Source: Cyclobacterium amurskyense (GTDB lineage Bacteria; Bacteroidota; Bacteroidia; Cytophagales; Cyclobacteriaceae). From it: 64,000 nt of DNA. The translations under genes and the position numbers were made by a program. Numbering within the stretch: the stretch's first letter is position 1; the number at the start of each line of letters is the position of its first letter. The notes below the pieces were generated by a model. That model was not told the DNA's origin. It saw only the letters and a list, made by a program, of their open reading frames with translations, and made no database searches. Positions 52,514 through 59,849 of the stretch are shown piece after piece. The stretch spans positions 3,245,001-3,309,000 of the forward strand of contig NZ_CP012040.1 of NCBI RefSeq assembly GCF_001050135.1. The letters are read 5' to 3'.

Positions 52514-52726
52514 ATCCCGAAATATGCAATAGACATTCTATTACGTGCTGAAATCGCTTCAAAATCAGTCACTTCGTTGCTGTTTTCAATTTCACCATAG
52601 CGGTGCTATGCTAAAATCTCCAAACAGTCTGGTTTTCTTGCGATTGCAACACTTCCCGTAAACACGGGACAGGCTTCACCCCTGACCATTGTCAGGGCGG
52701 AGAAATCCTATTACATAATCCGGGTT
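52514..52726 (+). repeat. Structured intergenic repeat, full-length copy 2
   Basis: 213 bp, same orientation as and about 96% identical by eye to 17078-17289, with the same terminal repeats and three inner hairpins (CATAGC/GCTATG; CCCGT/ACGGG; CCCTGACC-att-GTCAGGG with one added C). It follows the stop codon of the metallopeptidase by nine bases. Confidence 0.88.
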
Positions 52727-52886
52727 TATAGTTATTACCCGTATAGAACTATTTGCAAATGTTAATCACAGTAATACAGTCAATCTTGATGGGGCTGTGG
52801 ATAAATAAAGTTATAGCTGTGTGCATTGAAAACACTTAAAATACAAAGGCAATCCTTTTGGCTGCTATTTGAAAGCGTTTAAAAAG

Positions 52887-52909
52887 AGCTGTAATAGGTT
52901 ATTACAGCT
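52887..52909. terminator. Small hairpin in the 52.7-53.0 kb intergenic region
   Basis: AGCTGTAATA (52887-52896) pairs with TATTACAGCT (52900-52909). A second weaker one, ACACTAT/ATAGTGT, is at 52926-52945, about 40 bases past the DUF4834 stop on the minus strand. They may end the DUF4834 transcript. The rest of 52727-52986 shows nothing else. Confidence 0.5.
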
Positions 52910-52986
52910 TTGGATAATGATGGGGACACTATTTCCGGATAGTGTTTAATGGTTTTAGGTTGAGACCGTATTTAGATTTTTTTCGA

Positions 52987-53238
52987 TTAGTCCTTTACTT
53001 CTTCGTAATCGATATAATCTCCACCAGTGATGGTGCCAGACCTTTTTTTGCTGTCTTTGGGGACAAAATCAACATTTACATTACCGTCCTTAGGTTGGTT
53101 TCTTTTTTTTGTTTCTTCCCTTTGTGCTTCCTTAACCTGGTCTGCAAATTTTTTAAGTTTACTGTTTAGAAAAAACTTAAACAAACTAGAGAAGACCCAG
53201 CCTAGTGCAATAAAGAATATAATTATTTTTAAAATCAT
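52987..53238 (-). CDS. DUF4834 family small membrane protein
   Basis: 83 residues from the ATG at 53238, chosen because MILKIIIFFIALGWVFSSLFKFFL is the family's standard start; a longer frame from 53283 adds 15 residues without support. One N-terminal membrane helix, then a basic/charged coiled stretch (LKKFADQVKEAQREETKKRN) and an acidic end GGDYIDYEEVKD. A conserved Bacteroidota protein of unknown function. Confidence 0.85.
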   Translation of the reverse strand: MILKIIIFFIALGWVFSSLFKFFLNSKLKKFADQVKEAQREETKKRNQPKDGNVNVDFVPKDSKKRSGTITGGDYIDYEEVKD

Positions 53239-53381
53239 GGTAATCAATTTTGAAAACTCACTAATTCGATTCAAGCAAAACAAAGTGCTTAATCCAATAA
53301 CGGAAAATCATCACTTAGCATTCAATATTAAGCGAAAAAAAATACAAAAACCAATCCAAAGAGCAGTAAAAGCACATTAAG

Positions 53382-53420
53382 CAAAGCTACCTAGACTGAG
53401 TTTTAGTCCGGGTAGCTTTG
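53382..53420 (-). terminator. Hairpin after carB
   Basis: CAAAGCTACC (53382-53391) pairs with GGTAGCTTTG (53411-53420) and GACT with AGTC inside, with a 2x2 mismatch. It lies 13 bases past the carB stop. T-run on the minus strand is weak. Confidence 0.7.
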
Positions 53421-53433
53421 TCTAATATTGGTT

Positions 53434-56253
53434 TTATCTACTTAAGTATAGGTTTCTTTCCGCATAAATTTTCAGGAAAAAATCGTCCATCAAGTCATCG
53501 ATGAAATAAATGGCTTCACCAGTTGATTTCATTTCAGGGCCTAGTTCTTTGTTTACATTCGGGAATTTATGAAAAGAGAACACAGGTTCCTTGATCGCAT
53601 ATCCTTTTTTCACAGGTTTGAAATCAAAGTCTGAAACTTTCTTATCCCCAAGCATTACTTTGGTAGCAAAGTTTACATAAGGTTCCTGATAAGCTTTACA
53701 AATAAATGGAACTGTACGTGAGGCTCTTGGATTTGCTTCAATTACATAAACTTTATCATTTTTGATTGCAAACTGAATGTTTATCAATCCTTTTGTCTCT
53801 AAAGCCAATGCGATTTTCTCAGTAATCGTCTCAATTTGACGAATGACGAGATCACCAAGATTGTACGGAGGTAATACAGCATAGGAATCTCCAGAATGAA
53901 TACCGGCAGGTTCTATGTGTTGCATTATCCCAATGATATAAACACTTTCACCATCACAAATAGCATCTGCTTCGGCTTCTATGGCACCTTCAAGGAAGTG
54001 ATCTAGGAGGATTTCGTTGTTTGGAATATCGCGAAGTACAGTTACTACATGTTCTTCAAGCTCCTTTTCGTTGATTACAATTTTCATTCCCTGTCCACCA
54101 AGAACATAAGAAGGTCTTACCAATAAAGGGAAACCAATCGTTTTGCAAAGTTCTAGCGCCTCATCCGTTCCATGAATGGTTCCGAATTCAGGGTAAGGGA
54201 CGTCATTTTCTTTCAGAAGTTTAGAGAATCTACCTCTATCCTCTGCCAGATCTAGTGCTCTATAGCTGGTGCCAAGGATTGGAATATTGTATTTGTCTAG
54301 CTTCTCAGCCAATTTAAGGGCTGTTTGACCACCTAATTGTACGATAACGCCTTCTGGCTTCTCATGCAAGATGATCTCATAGATATGTTCCCAAAAAACA
54401 GGTTCAAAGTATAATTTATCAGCAATATCAAAATCAGTAGAAACTGTTTCAGGATTACAGTTGATCATGATGGTTTCATAACCACATTCCTTGGCTGCAA
54501 GTACTCCATGTACACAAGAATAATCAAACTCTATTCCCTGACCAACCCTGTTTGGGCCAGACCCTAGTACTACAATTTTCTTTCTGTCAGAAACCTTTGA
54601 TTCATTTTCTTCTCCGAAAGAGGAATAGAAATAAGGGGTTTGTGCTTCAAATTCAGCAGCACAGGTGTCAACGAGTTTAAAAACCCGTTTAATGTTCATT
54701 TCATCCCGTCTTTTATTAAAGACTTCACTTTCCATACAACCCAATAGGTGGGCAATTTGCCTGTCGGCATACCCTTTGTGTTTGGCTGTTTTCATCAGAT
54801 CAAAGCTGATGCTTTGTAGTGTTTCCTTGGCAAGAGTATTGTCTAGGTGAACCAACTCTTCAATCTGCTTCAAAAACCATTTGTCAATTTTCGTCAGGTC
54901 TTGAATTGTTCGGAATGAAATGCCCAACTTGAAAGCATCATAGATATGGAAAAGCCTGTTCCAGCTTGGATTAGCTAAACTATATAATATTTCATCCTGG
55001 TTTTTGAGCTCTTTTCCATCTGCTCCTAGGCCATTTCTCTTGATTTCCAGAGATTGACAGGCTTTTTGAAGGGCTTCCTGGAAGTTTCTTCCAATGCCCA
55101 TCACTTCACCTACAGCTTTCATGGAAAGTCCTAGTTTTCTATCAGAACCTTTGAATTTGTCAAAATTCCAACGTGGAATTTTCACGATCACATAATCTAT
55201 CGCAGGTTCAAAAAAGGCAGAGGTACTTCCTGTGATTGAATTTTTTAATTCATCAAGATTGTAACCCACAGCAAGCTTAGCTGCTACTTTCGCTATAGGG
55301 TATCCTGTAGCCTTTGATGCAAGGGCCGATGATCTAGATACCCTAGGGTTAATTTCAATACCTATGATAGTTTGATTATCGGGACTTACAGAAAACTGAA
55401 CATTACAACCTCCTGCGAAATTCCCAATGCCATTCATCATTCGAATGGCCAAATTTCTCATTCGTTGGAATACTGGGTCAGGCAATGTCATGGCTGGAGC
55501 TACAGTGATAGAATCTCCTGTATGCACTCCCATAGGGTCAAAGTTCTCTATAGAACATATCACCACCATATTTCCTATACTGTCTCTCAATACCTCTAAT
55601 TCGTATTCTTTCCATCCAAGAATACTTTGTTCTATAAGTACTTCATGGGTAGGTGAAGCTTGAAGTCCAGCACTTAATGCCTTTTCAAAATTGTCAGGAC
55701 CGTCTACAAATCCACCTCCAGTACCACCTAGAGTATAAGAAGGCCTGATAACTAATGGAAAGCCAATTTCTTGGGCAATTTCCTTGCCTTGCAAAAAGGA
55801 GGTAGCTGTACGACCAATACATACGTCAACCTCTAATTCTTCCATTAAAGCCTTAAATTTTTCCCTGTTTTCGGCAGTTTCAATAGCGTCGATATCAACA
55901 CCTATCATTTTGGTGCCGAATTTTTCCCAGATACCAGCATTGTCACAATCAATTGCCAAATTTAGAGCCGTTTGACCACCCATGGTGGGGAGTACACAGT
56001 CAATGTCCGGATGCTCTTGTAAAATTTTAATGATCGATTTTTTCTCAAGTGGCAAAAGGTATACATTGTCTGCAGTCACCGGATCGGTCATAATGGTTGC
56101 AGGGTTGGAATTGATAAGGGTTACTTTTATGCCCTCTTCCCTTAAAGACCTGGAAGCCTGGGATCCTGCATAATCAAATTCACAAGCCTGCCCGATTACA
56201 ATTGGGCCGCTTCCGATAATAAGTACATGTTTGATGCTACTGTCTTTTGGCAT
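53434..56253 (-). CDS. carB: Carbamoyl-phosphate synthase large subunit, lacking the C-terminal regulatory domain
   Basis: 939 residues against about 1070 in E. coli. Two ATP-grasp halves are seen: VLIIGSGPIVIGQACEFDYAGSQ, GGQTALNLAIDC and RPSYTLGGTGGG in the first; VVLGSGPNRVGQGIEFDYSCVHG, PSYVLGGQGMKIV and NPRASRTVPFICKA in the second. The protein ends soon after the second ATP-grasp (FFLKIYAERNLYLSR), so the MGS-like domain that binds UMP, IMP and ornithine is absent; such short CarB proteins occur in Bacteroidota. carA is not in the window. A -7 box TAATTTTG is at 56298-56305. Confidence 0.94.
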   Translation of the reverse strand: MPKDSSIKHVLIIGSGPIVIGQACEFDYAGSQASRSLREEGIKVTLINSNPATIMTDPVTADNVYLLPLEKKSIIKILQEHPDIDCVLPTMGGQTALNLAIDCDNAGIWEKFGTKMIGVDIDAIETAENREKFKALMEELEVDVCIGRTATSFLQGKEIAQEIGFPLVIRPSYTLGGTGGGFVDGPDNFEKALSAGLQASPTHEVLIEQSILGWKEYELEVLRDSIGNMVVICSIENFDPMGVHTGDSITVAPAMTLPDPVFQRMRNLAIRMMNGIGNFAGGCNVQFSVSPDNQTIIGIEINPRVSRSSALASKATGYPIAKVAAKLAVGYNLDELKNSITGSTSAFFEPAIDYVIVKIPRWNFDKFKGSDRKLGLSMKAVGEVMGIGRNFQEALQKACQSLEIKRNGLGADGKELKNQDEILYSLANPSWNRLFHIYDAFKLGISFRTIQDLTKIDKWFLKQIEELVHLDNTLAKETLQSISFDLMKTAKHKGYADRQIAHLLGCMESEVFNKRRDEMNIKRVFKLVDTCAAEFEAQTPYFYSSFGEENESKVSDRKKIVVLGSGPNRVGQGIEFDYSCVHGVLAAKECGYETIMINCNPETVSTDFDIADKLYFEPVFWEHIYEIILHEKPEGVIVQLGGQTALKLAEKLDKYNIPILGTSYRALDLAEDRGRFSKLLKENDVPYPEFGTIHGTDEALELCKTIGFPLLVRPSYVLGGQGMKIVINEKELEEHVVTVLRDIPNNEILLDHFLEGAIEAEADAICDGESVYIIGIMQHIEPAGIHSGDSYAVLPPYNLGDLVIRQIETITEKIALALETKGLINIQFAIKNDKVYVIEANPRASRTVPFICKAYQEPYVNFATKVMLGDKKVSDFDFKPVKKGYAIKEPVFSFHKFPNVNKELGPEMKSTGEAIYFIDDLMDDFFLKIYAERNLYLSR

Positions 56254-56297
56254 GCTTGATTATGTTTTGAAATAGTTTACTATTGGCTAAATTGGGG

Positions 56298-56305
56298 CAA
56301 AATTA
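56298..56305 (-). promoter_or_regulatory. Putative -7 box (TAATTTTG) of carB
   Basis: Exact TAnnTTTG on the minus strand 45 bases before the carB ATG. The IS4 element is inserted about 55 bases further upstream, outside this promoter. Confidence 0.5.
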
Positions 56306-56389
56306 ATCAAATTTATTGAACATCCACGTGAATTCTTAATTTTACGCTATTCAAATCACAACTAATATCAATAGCGTCCTAAATAAAAA

Positions 56390-56457
56390 ATGAGAGGTCC
56401 CATTTTTTGCCCAAAATAGTTATTTTGGGTTTGCACCAAAAAACAAGAACCTCTCAT
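56390..56457 (+). promoter_or_regulatory. Long hairpin over the transposase start codon
   Basis: Three stacked helices fold this 68-nt segment: ATGAGAGGT (56390-56398) with ACCTCTCAT (56449-56457), TTTTTTG (56403-56409) with CAAAAAA (56437-56443), and CCCAAAATA (56410-56418) with TATTTTGGG (56421-56429). The transposase ATG (56456-56458) lies in the outer arm, so an RNA read in from outside would hide it. Confidence 0.7.
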
Positions 56458-57628
56458 GTGTAATATTACATTGTTTTCACAGATTATTAAAAAGATTGAC
56501 CGTTCAATTTTCAAGAAATTGGTAAAAGAAAAGCAAACAGATAAGGGTTGCAAGGGATTTGACAGCTGGACGCATCTGGTTTCGATGTTGTTCTGCCATT
56601 TTGCCAAAAGCACATCGGTAAGGGATATTTCCAATGGGCTTCGGTCTGCCACTGGGAACCTTAACCATCTTGGCATTACCAAAGCTCCATCCAAATCAAG
56701 TATCAGCTATCAAAACAAACGAAGGGATTCGGATCTTTTCAGGGACCTTTACTATTCACTGTTGGGAAGTTTAGGACAGCAGGCATCTGTCAAGAGGTCC
56801 AAACTCAGGATCAAGGTTCCTGTTTATTTGCTGGACGCCACAGTGATTAGCCTTTGCCTTTCGGTGTTTGATTGGGCTACTTTCCGTACCAAAAAGGGAG
56901 CTGTAAAGATGCATACGCTGCTGGAATATGACGGTAAACTCCCTGTTTACGTGAATATTACCGAAGGGAGTGTCGGTGACAATAAGGGAGCTTACAACAT
57001 CCCCCTGGAAAAAGGGTCGGTGATCGTCGCAGACCGGTATTACAATGACTTCCCTATGCTCAACGTCTGGGACAGCAAGGGGGTGTTCTTCGTGATCAGA
57101 CACAAAGGCAACCTTGCTTTCAGTTCCATCAAAGAACGGGAACTTCCCACAACAACCGCCCAGCATGTGCTCAAAGACGAAGAAATCGAACTGACCAACC
57201 CACAGTCCAAAGCCAAATATTTTGGAAGGCTTAGAAGAGTGGCTGTGTGGGATGAGGAAAACGGGCAGACCATAGAACTGATTACCAATAACTTTGCTTG
57301 GGCAGCGCAGACCATTGGGGACCTCTACAAATCAAGATGGGAAATTGAAGTGTTTTTTCGGGACATTAAACAACTATTGCATATCAAAACCTTTATCGGG
57401 ACCTCCAAAAATGCGGTAATGATCCAGATATGGACGGCATTGATCACCATCCTTCTACTCAAAGTCATGAAGGCAACAGCAAAATTCGGGTGGCACCTAT
57501 CCAATCTGGTCGCCTTTATCCGGCTCAATATTTTTGTTAAAATCGAACTGCAAAAATGGCTTGATAGTCCATTTATCGAACCCGACAAACCACCCCAGAA
57601 TGTAGTACAGGGGGTTCTGTTTTCTTAA
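56456..57628 (+). CDS. IS4-family transposase
   Basis: 390 residues. The N-terminal region (about 5-75, NITLFSQIIKKIDRSIFKKL) is a DUF4372-type domain; the rest is a DDE transposase. Catalytic residues by position: Asp127 (VYLLDATV), Asp193 (IVADRYYND) and Glu298, the last inside YKSRWEIEVFFRDIK, which fits the IS4 signature Tyr291-x2-Arg294-x3-Glu298-x6-Lys305. The frame is open and full length. Expression is probably kept low by the hairpin over the start codon. Confidence 0.94.
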   Translation: MCNITLFSQIIKKIDRSIFKKLVKEKQTDKGCKGFDSWTHLVSMLFCHFAKSTSVRDISNGLRSATGNLNHLGITKAPSKSSISYQNKRRDSDLFRDLYYSLLGSLGQQASVKRSKLRIKVPVYLLDATVISLCLSVFDWATFRTKKGAVKMHTLLEYDGKLPVYVNITEGSVGDNKGAYNIPLEKGSVIVADRYYNDFPMLNVWDSKGVFFVIRHKGNLAFSSIKERELPTTTAQHVLKDEEIELTNPQSKAKYFGRLRRVAVWDEENGQTIELITNNFAWAAQTIGDLYKSRWEIEVFFRDIKQLLHIKTFIGTSKNAVMIQIWTALITILLLKVMKATAKFGWHLSNLVAFIRLNIFVKIELQKWLDSPFIEPDKPPQNVVQGVLFS

Positions 57629-57751
57629 GCTACTTAAAAGATGCCTAATTGCTATCCAAATACAGACCAAATGATAAATCAAAAATTATTTAGGACAGCA
57701 TTGAACTAATATTTTTTGTTTGTGCTCAATAGAAGCAATCGTCTTTATGTT

Positions 57752-57902
57752 GCTTTTCAATACTTCCGCCAAATCAAGCGTTTATTTAATTGTTAATTAT
57801 CAATTGTTAATTAACAATTAGCTCATTAACCATTAACAATTATTGAATTAACCATTACCCCATTAACCATTAATAATTATTCCATTAACAATTATCCAAT
57901 TA
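57752..57902 (+). repeat. AT-rich direct repeat, left copy (R1)
   Basis: Begins GCTTTTCAATACTTCCGCC then AAATCAAGCGTTTATTT, and runs into tandem-like TTAACAATTA / ATTAACCATTA units. A second copy with the same header (one changed base in CTTCCKCC) and the same order of units lies at 59464-59601. The two bracket a lipoprotein gene and a toxin-antitoxin pair. Confidence 0.8.
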
Positions 57903-58064
57903 AGTTGCTTTCTCATAGCTTTTTGTAGCGTTTACACGGTTGCTTGCGTCTTAAAAGAAAAAGACCGAAGGATTATGAAAACGAAAATGTAAACTATATA
58001 TTTAAATGTGTTTTTAATCCTTTCTTTTTACCCAGGTGGGGTTTACATTCAAAATTTAATTAAG
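57903..58064. other. Leader of the META-domain lipoprotein gene
   Basis: 162 bases without a clear promoter box. A frame starting at 58008 continues into the lipoprotein, but the ATG at 58065 is preferred because it begins the signal peptide. Confidence 0.4.
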
Positions 58065-58565
58065 ATGAAGAACGTAGTAGGTTTTAAAAGTAGATGGATG
58101 GTTTTGGTAGGCATGGTTTTTCTTTTACCGGTTCTCGGCGGATGCCAGGACGAGGAATTACCGGAGGGCGAGATCCGCTTAAGTGAAATCCAAGACAACC
58201 CTGACTATGCGTCTCTTCCTTTTGTTGGCACCCAGTGGAAACTGATCGGATTTGTGGATGGGAGACGGGAGAGGTTAAGATTAACAGAACCCACCAATGA
58301 AAATAGTTATACAATTACATTTCTTACAAATGGTGAATTTTCAGGAACTACCTATGCGAACGGGATGGCTGGGAAATATGAAGCTTCTGAAATCGACAGC
58401 AGTTTGAAAATTCTAGAATTTGGATTGAAATCGTTTGCGGGAGAAATACATGACAGCCCGATGTACACCGAATCATTAAAGAATTCTAGCGATTTTAATC
58501 TATCTCCCAAGGGGTTGGCCCTCTACTACGATTCACAAAAGTTCATGCTATTCAAACCCCAATAA
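58065..58565 (+). CDS. META-domain-like lipoprotein
   Basis: 166 residues from the ATG at 58065; an upstream start at 58008 would bury the signal peptide. Signal peptide WMVLVGMVFLLPVLGGCQDEE with Cys about 27, followed by acidic residues as in surface-exported lipoproteins. The body resembles the META/HslJ-type domain: TQWKLIGFVDG, YTITFLTNGEFSGTTYANGMAG, SLKILEFGL, LALYYDSQKFMLFKP. Function unknown. It ends 23 bases before a perfect palindrome and lies between the two AT-rich direct repeats. Confidence 0.75.
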   Translation: MKNVVGFKSRWMVLVGMVFLLPVLGGCQDEELPEGEIRLSEIQDNPDYASLPFVGTQWKLIGFVDGRRERLRLTEPTNENSYTITFLTNGEFSGTTYANGMAGKYEASEIDSSLKILEFGLKSFAGEIHDSPMYTESLKNSSDFNLSPKGLALYYDSQKFMLFKPQ

Positions 58566-58588
58566 GTGGTAGTTTTAATTACCAAAAC

Positions 58589-58618
58589 AATCTTTAAATA
58601 AAACTTTATTTAAAGATT
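58589..58618. promoter_or_regulatory. Perfect 14+14 bp palindrome before the toxin-antitoxin genes
   Basis: AATCTTTAAATAAA (58589-58602) and TTTATTTAAAGATT (58605-58618) flank AC. It ends 16 bases before the antitoxin ATG. Palindromes in this position usually are operators bound by the antitoxin or the complex. Because TTTTGAG follows, it could also act as terminator for the lipoprotein gene. Confidence 0.7.
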
Positions 58619-58634
58619 TTGAGTATATTTAAAT

Positions 58635-58838
58635 ATGCAGATCGAAAGAACAAATGAAGAGATTTTGATTCGGGTTCCCTCAGAAACTGACCTAGTGGGC
58701 TTACAACGCATTTTGGACTATATTAGGTTCAGGGGAATCGCGTCAAAAAGTAAAGCCAGTCAAATACAAATTGATAAGCTGGATATGGTTTCAAAATCAT
58801 CTTGGTGGGATCAAAATAAGGAAAAATTCCTCAAGTGA
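58635..58838 (+). CDS. Antitoxin of a PIN-type toxin-antitoxin pair
   Basis: 67 residues. Small, charged protein overlapping the PIN toxin gene by four bases (GTGA), the layout of a type II toxin-antitoxin operon. The sequence IERTNEEILIRVPSETDLVGLQRILDYI is followed by a basic stretch (ASKSKASQIQIDKLDM) and ends SSWWDQNKEKFLK. Similar small proteins pair with PIN toxins in Bacteroidota. I do not see a standard DNA-binding fold. The palindrome upstream is the likely site of autoregulation. Confidence 0.75.
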   Translation: MQIERTNEEILIRVPSETDLVGLQRILDYIRFRGIASKSKASQIQIDKLDMVSKSSWWDQNKEKFLK

Positions 58839-59275
58839 AAGTTGTTGTTGACACCAAGATAGTTTTCAGTGCTCTCCTGACACCAAATGGGTCAATTAGT
58901 GATATTCTGCTAAATTCCTCTGGAACTTTTGATTTCTTTACGCCCACTTTTTTATTGGAAGAATTGGCACACCATCATCAGAAACTTTTAAAATTATCAG
59001 CCTATTCTGAACAAGACCTTTCTTTCATGAAAAGAATGGTTTTAAAAAAAATTGAATTTATTGATTTGGAATTGATAAGCGATCTCTTCTGGAAGAAAGC
59101 AATCAAGATGACCACTCCAATAGATGAGTTTGATGCTCCATTTGTTGCATTGAGCTTAGCGTTAGGAGCTTCTCTTTGGACGGGTGACAAAAAACTCGCA
59201 AAGGGATTGAGGCTACAAAAAATTGATTGGGCTGTGAATACTGCAGACCTAGAAGTAATTAGGGATAGAAGCTGA
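58835..59275 (+). CDS. PIN-domain ribonuclease toxin
   Basis: 146 residues from a GTG start that overlaps the antitoxin stop. The acidic residues of the PIN active site are visible: Asp6 (VVVDTKIVFSALL), Glu42/43 (LLEELAHHH), Asp100 (DEFDAPFVALSLALG) and Asp118 (LWTGDKKLAKGL). Such toxins cut RNA, often tRNA or mRNA, when released from the antitoxin. The usual Asn after the first Asp-Thr is Lys here, which may or may not affect activity. Confidence 0.85.
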   Translation: MKVVVDTKIVFSALLTPNGSISDILLNSSGTFDFFTPTFLLEELAHHHQKLLKLSAYSEQDLSFMKRMVLKKIEFIDLELISDLFWKKAIKMTTPIDEFDAPFVALSLALGASLWTGDKKLAKGLRLQKIDWAVNTADLEVIRDRS

Positions 59276-59463
59276 AATTTACATTGATCTTCATTTTCAC
59301 AGTCTACAGGTTTTCTTCTCGGTCAGGTTTTTAATCCTTTAGAAAACCATGCGAGGTAAGCATAGCACTTACCGAAACGCCTTTTGTTCCCGGCATTATA
59401 AATGCCTCGTTTGCGTAAACAATCAGACACCTGGGATGTAGTTGCAAACAACACCCAGTTCGG
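59276..59463. other. Intergenic stretch with two small hairpins
   Basis: Holds GGTAAG/CTTACC (59355-59360, 59368-59373) and GGCATT-ata-AATGCC (59392-59406). Together with the bounding direct repeats they could be part of a recombination or transposition end. No gene seen. Confidence 0.45.
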
Positions 59464-59601
59464 GCTTTTCAATGCTTCCTCCAAATCAAGCGTTTATTTT
59501 TAATGATTAATTATTAATTATCAAATGTTAATTTACAATTACCACATTAACCATTAACAATTATTGAATTAACCATTACCCCATTAACAATTAACCATTA
59601 T
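59464..59601 (+). repeat. AT-rich direct repeat, right copy (R2)
   Basis: Header GCTTTTCAATGCTTCCTCC then AAATCAAGCGTTTATTT, followed by the same ordered units as R1 at 57752: ATTAATTATC, CATTAACCATTAACAATT and ATTGAATTAACCATTACCCC. It ends about 230 bases before the DUF4202 gene; the rest of the spacer (59602-59831) shows nothing definite apart from a TATTTTTG box at 59667-59674. Confidence 0.8.
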
Positions 59602-59849
59602 GTCCCCCTTATGAAATCGGGTATCTTTTACCGTTGCTAGCTATTTGATGAGGATGATATTTCAACTATTTTTGGGATAAATCCGAACAATACAATAGGC
59701 TATCTTATACATAGAAAAACCAATTCAATATAAATCTCCATTGCTATTTGGAGATTTTCTTGAGGGTTTCCCTGCTTATTACGATTCCTGTGGTATAGAC
59801 CGGGTTTAAATTTTATAAAGTAAACAGCTTATTGGTAAAAGAAAGCGTT

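Larger units (their letters stand above)
56369..57703 (+). mobile_element. Complete IS4-family insertion sequence with target duplication
   Basis: 1335 bp. Ends read inward CAATAGCGTCCTAAATAA (left) and CAATGCTGTCCTAAATAA (right), identical at 15 of 18 positions. A 9-bp direct repeat AACTAATAT flanks it (56360-56368 and 57704-57712), the target size usual for IS4 relatives. It holds one full transposase gene, so it may be active. Two decayed relatives lie at 28010-28314 and 29363-29523, which helped fix the ends. Confidence 0.93.

Noticed and set aside
57780..57902. AT-rich TTAACAATTA units as a CRISPR or origin
   Set aside because: Units are irregular without equal-length spacers, no cas genes are present, and no DnaA boxes or replication genes adjoin.
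59790..59815. Possible fifth end of the structured repeat (ACCGGGTTT)
   Set aside because: Only about eight bases match one end and there is no partner end nearby.
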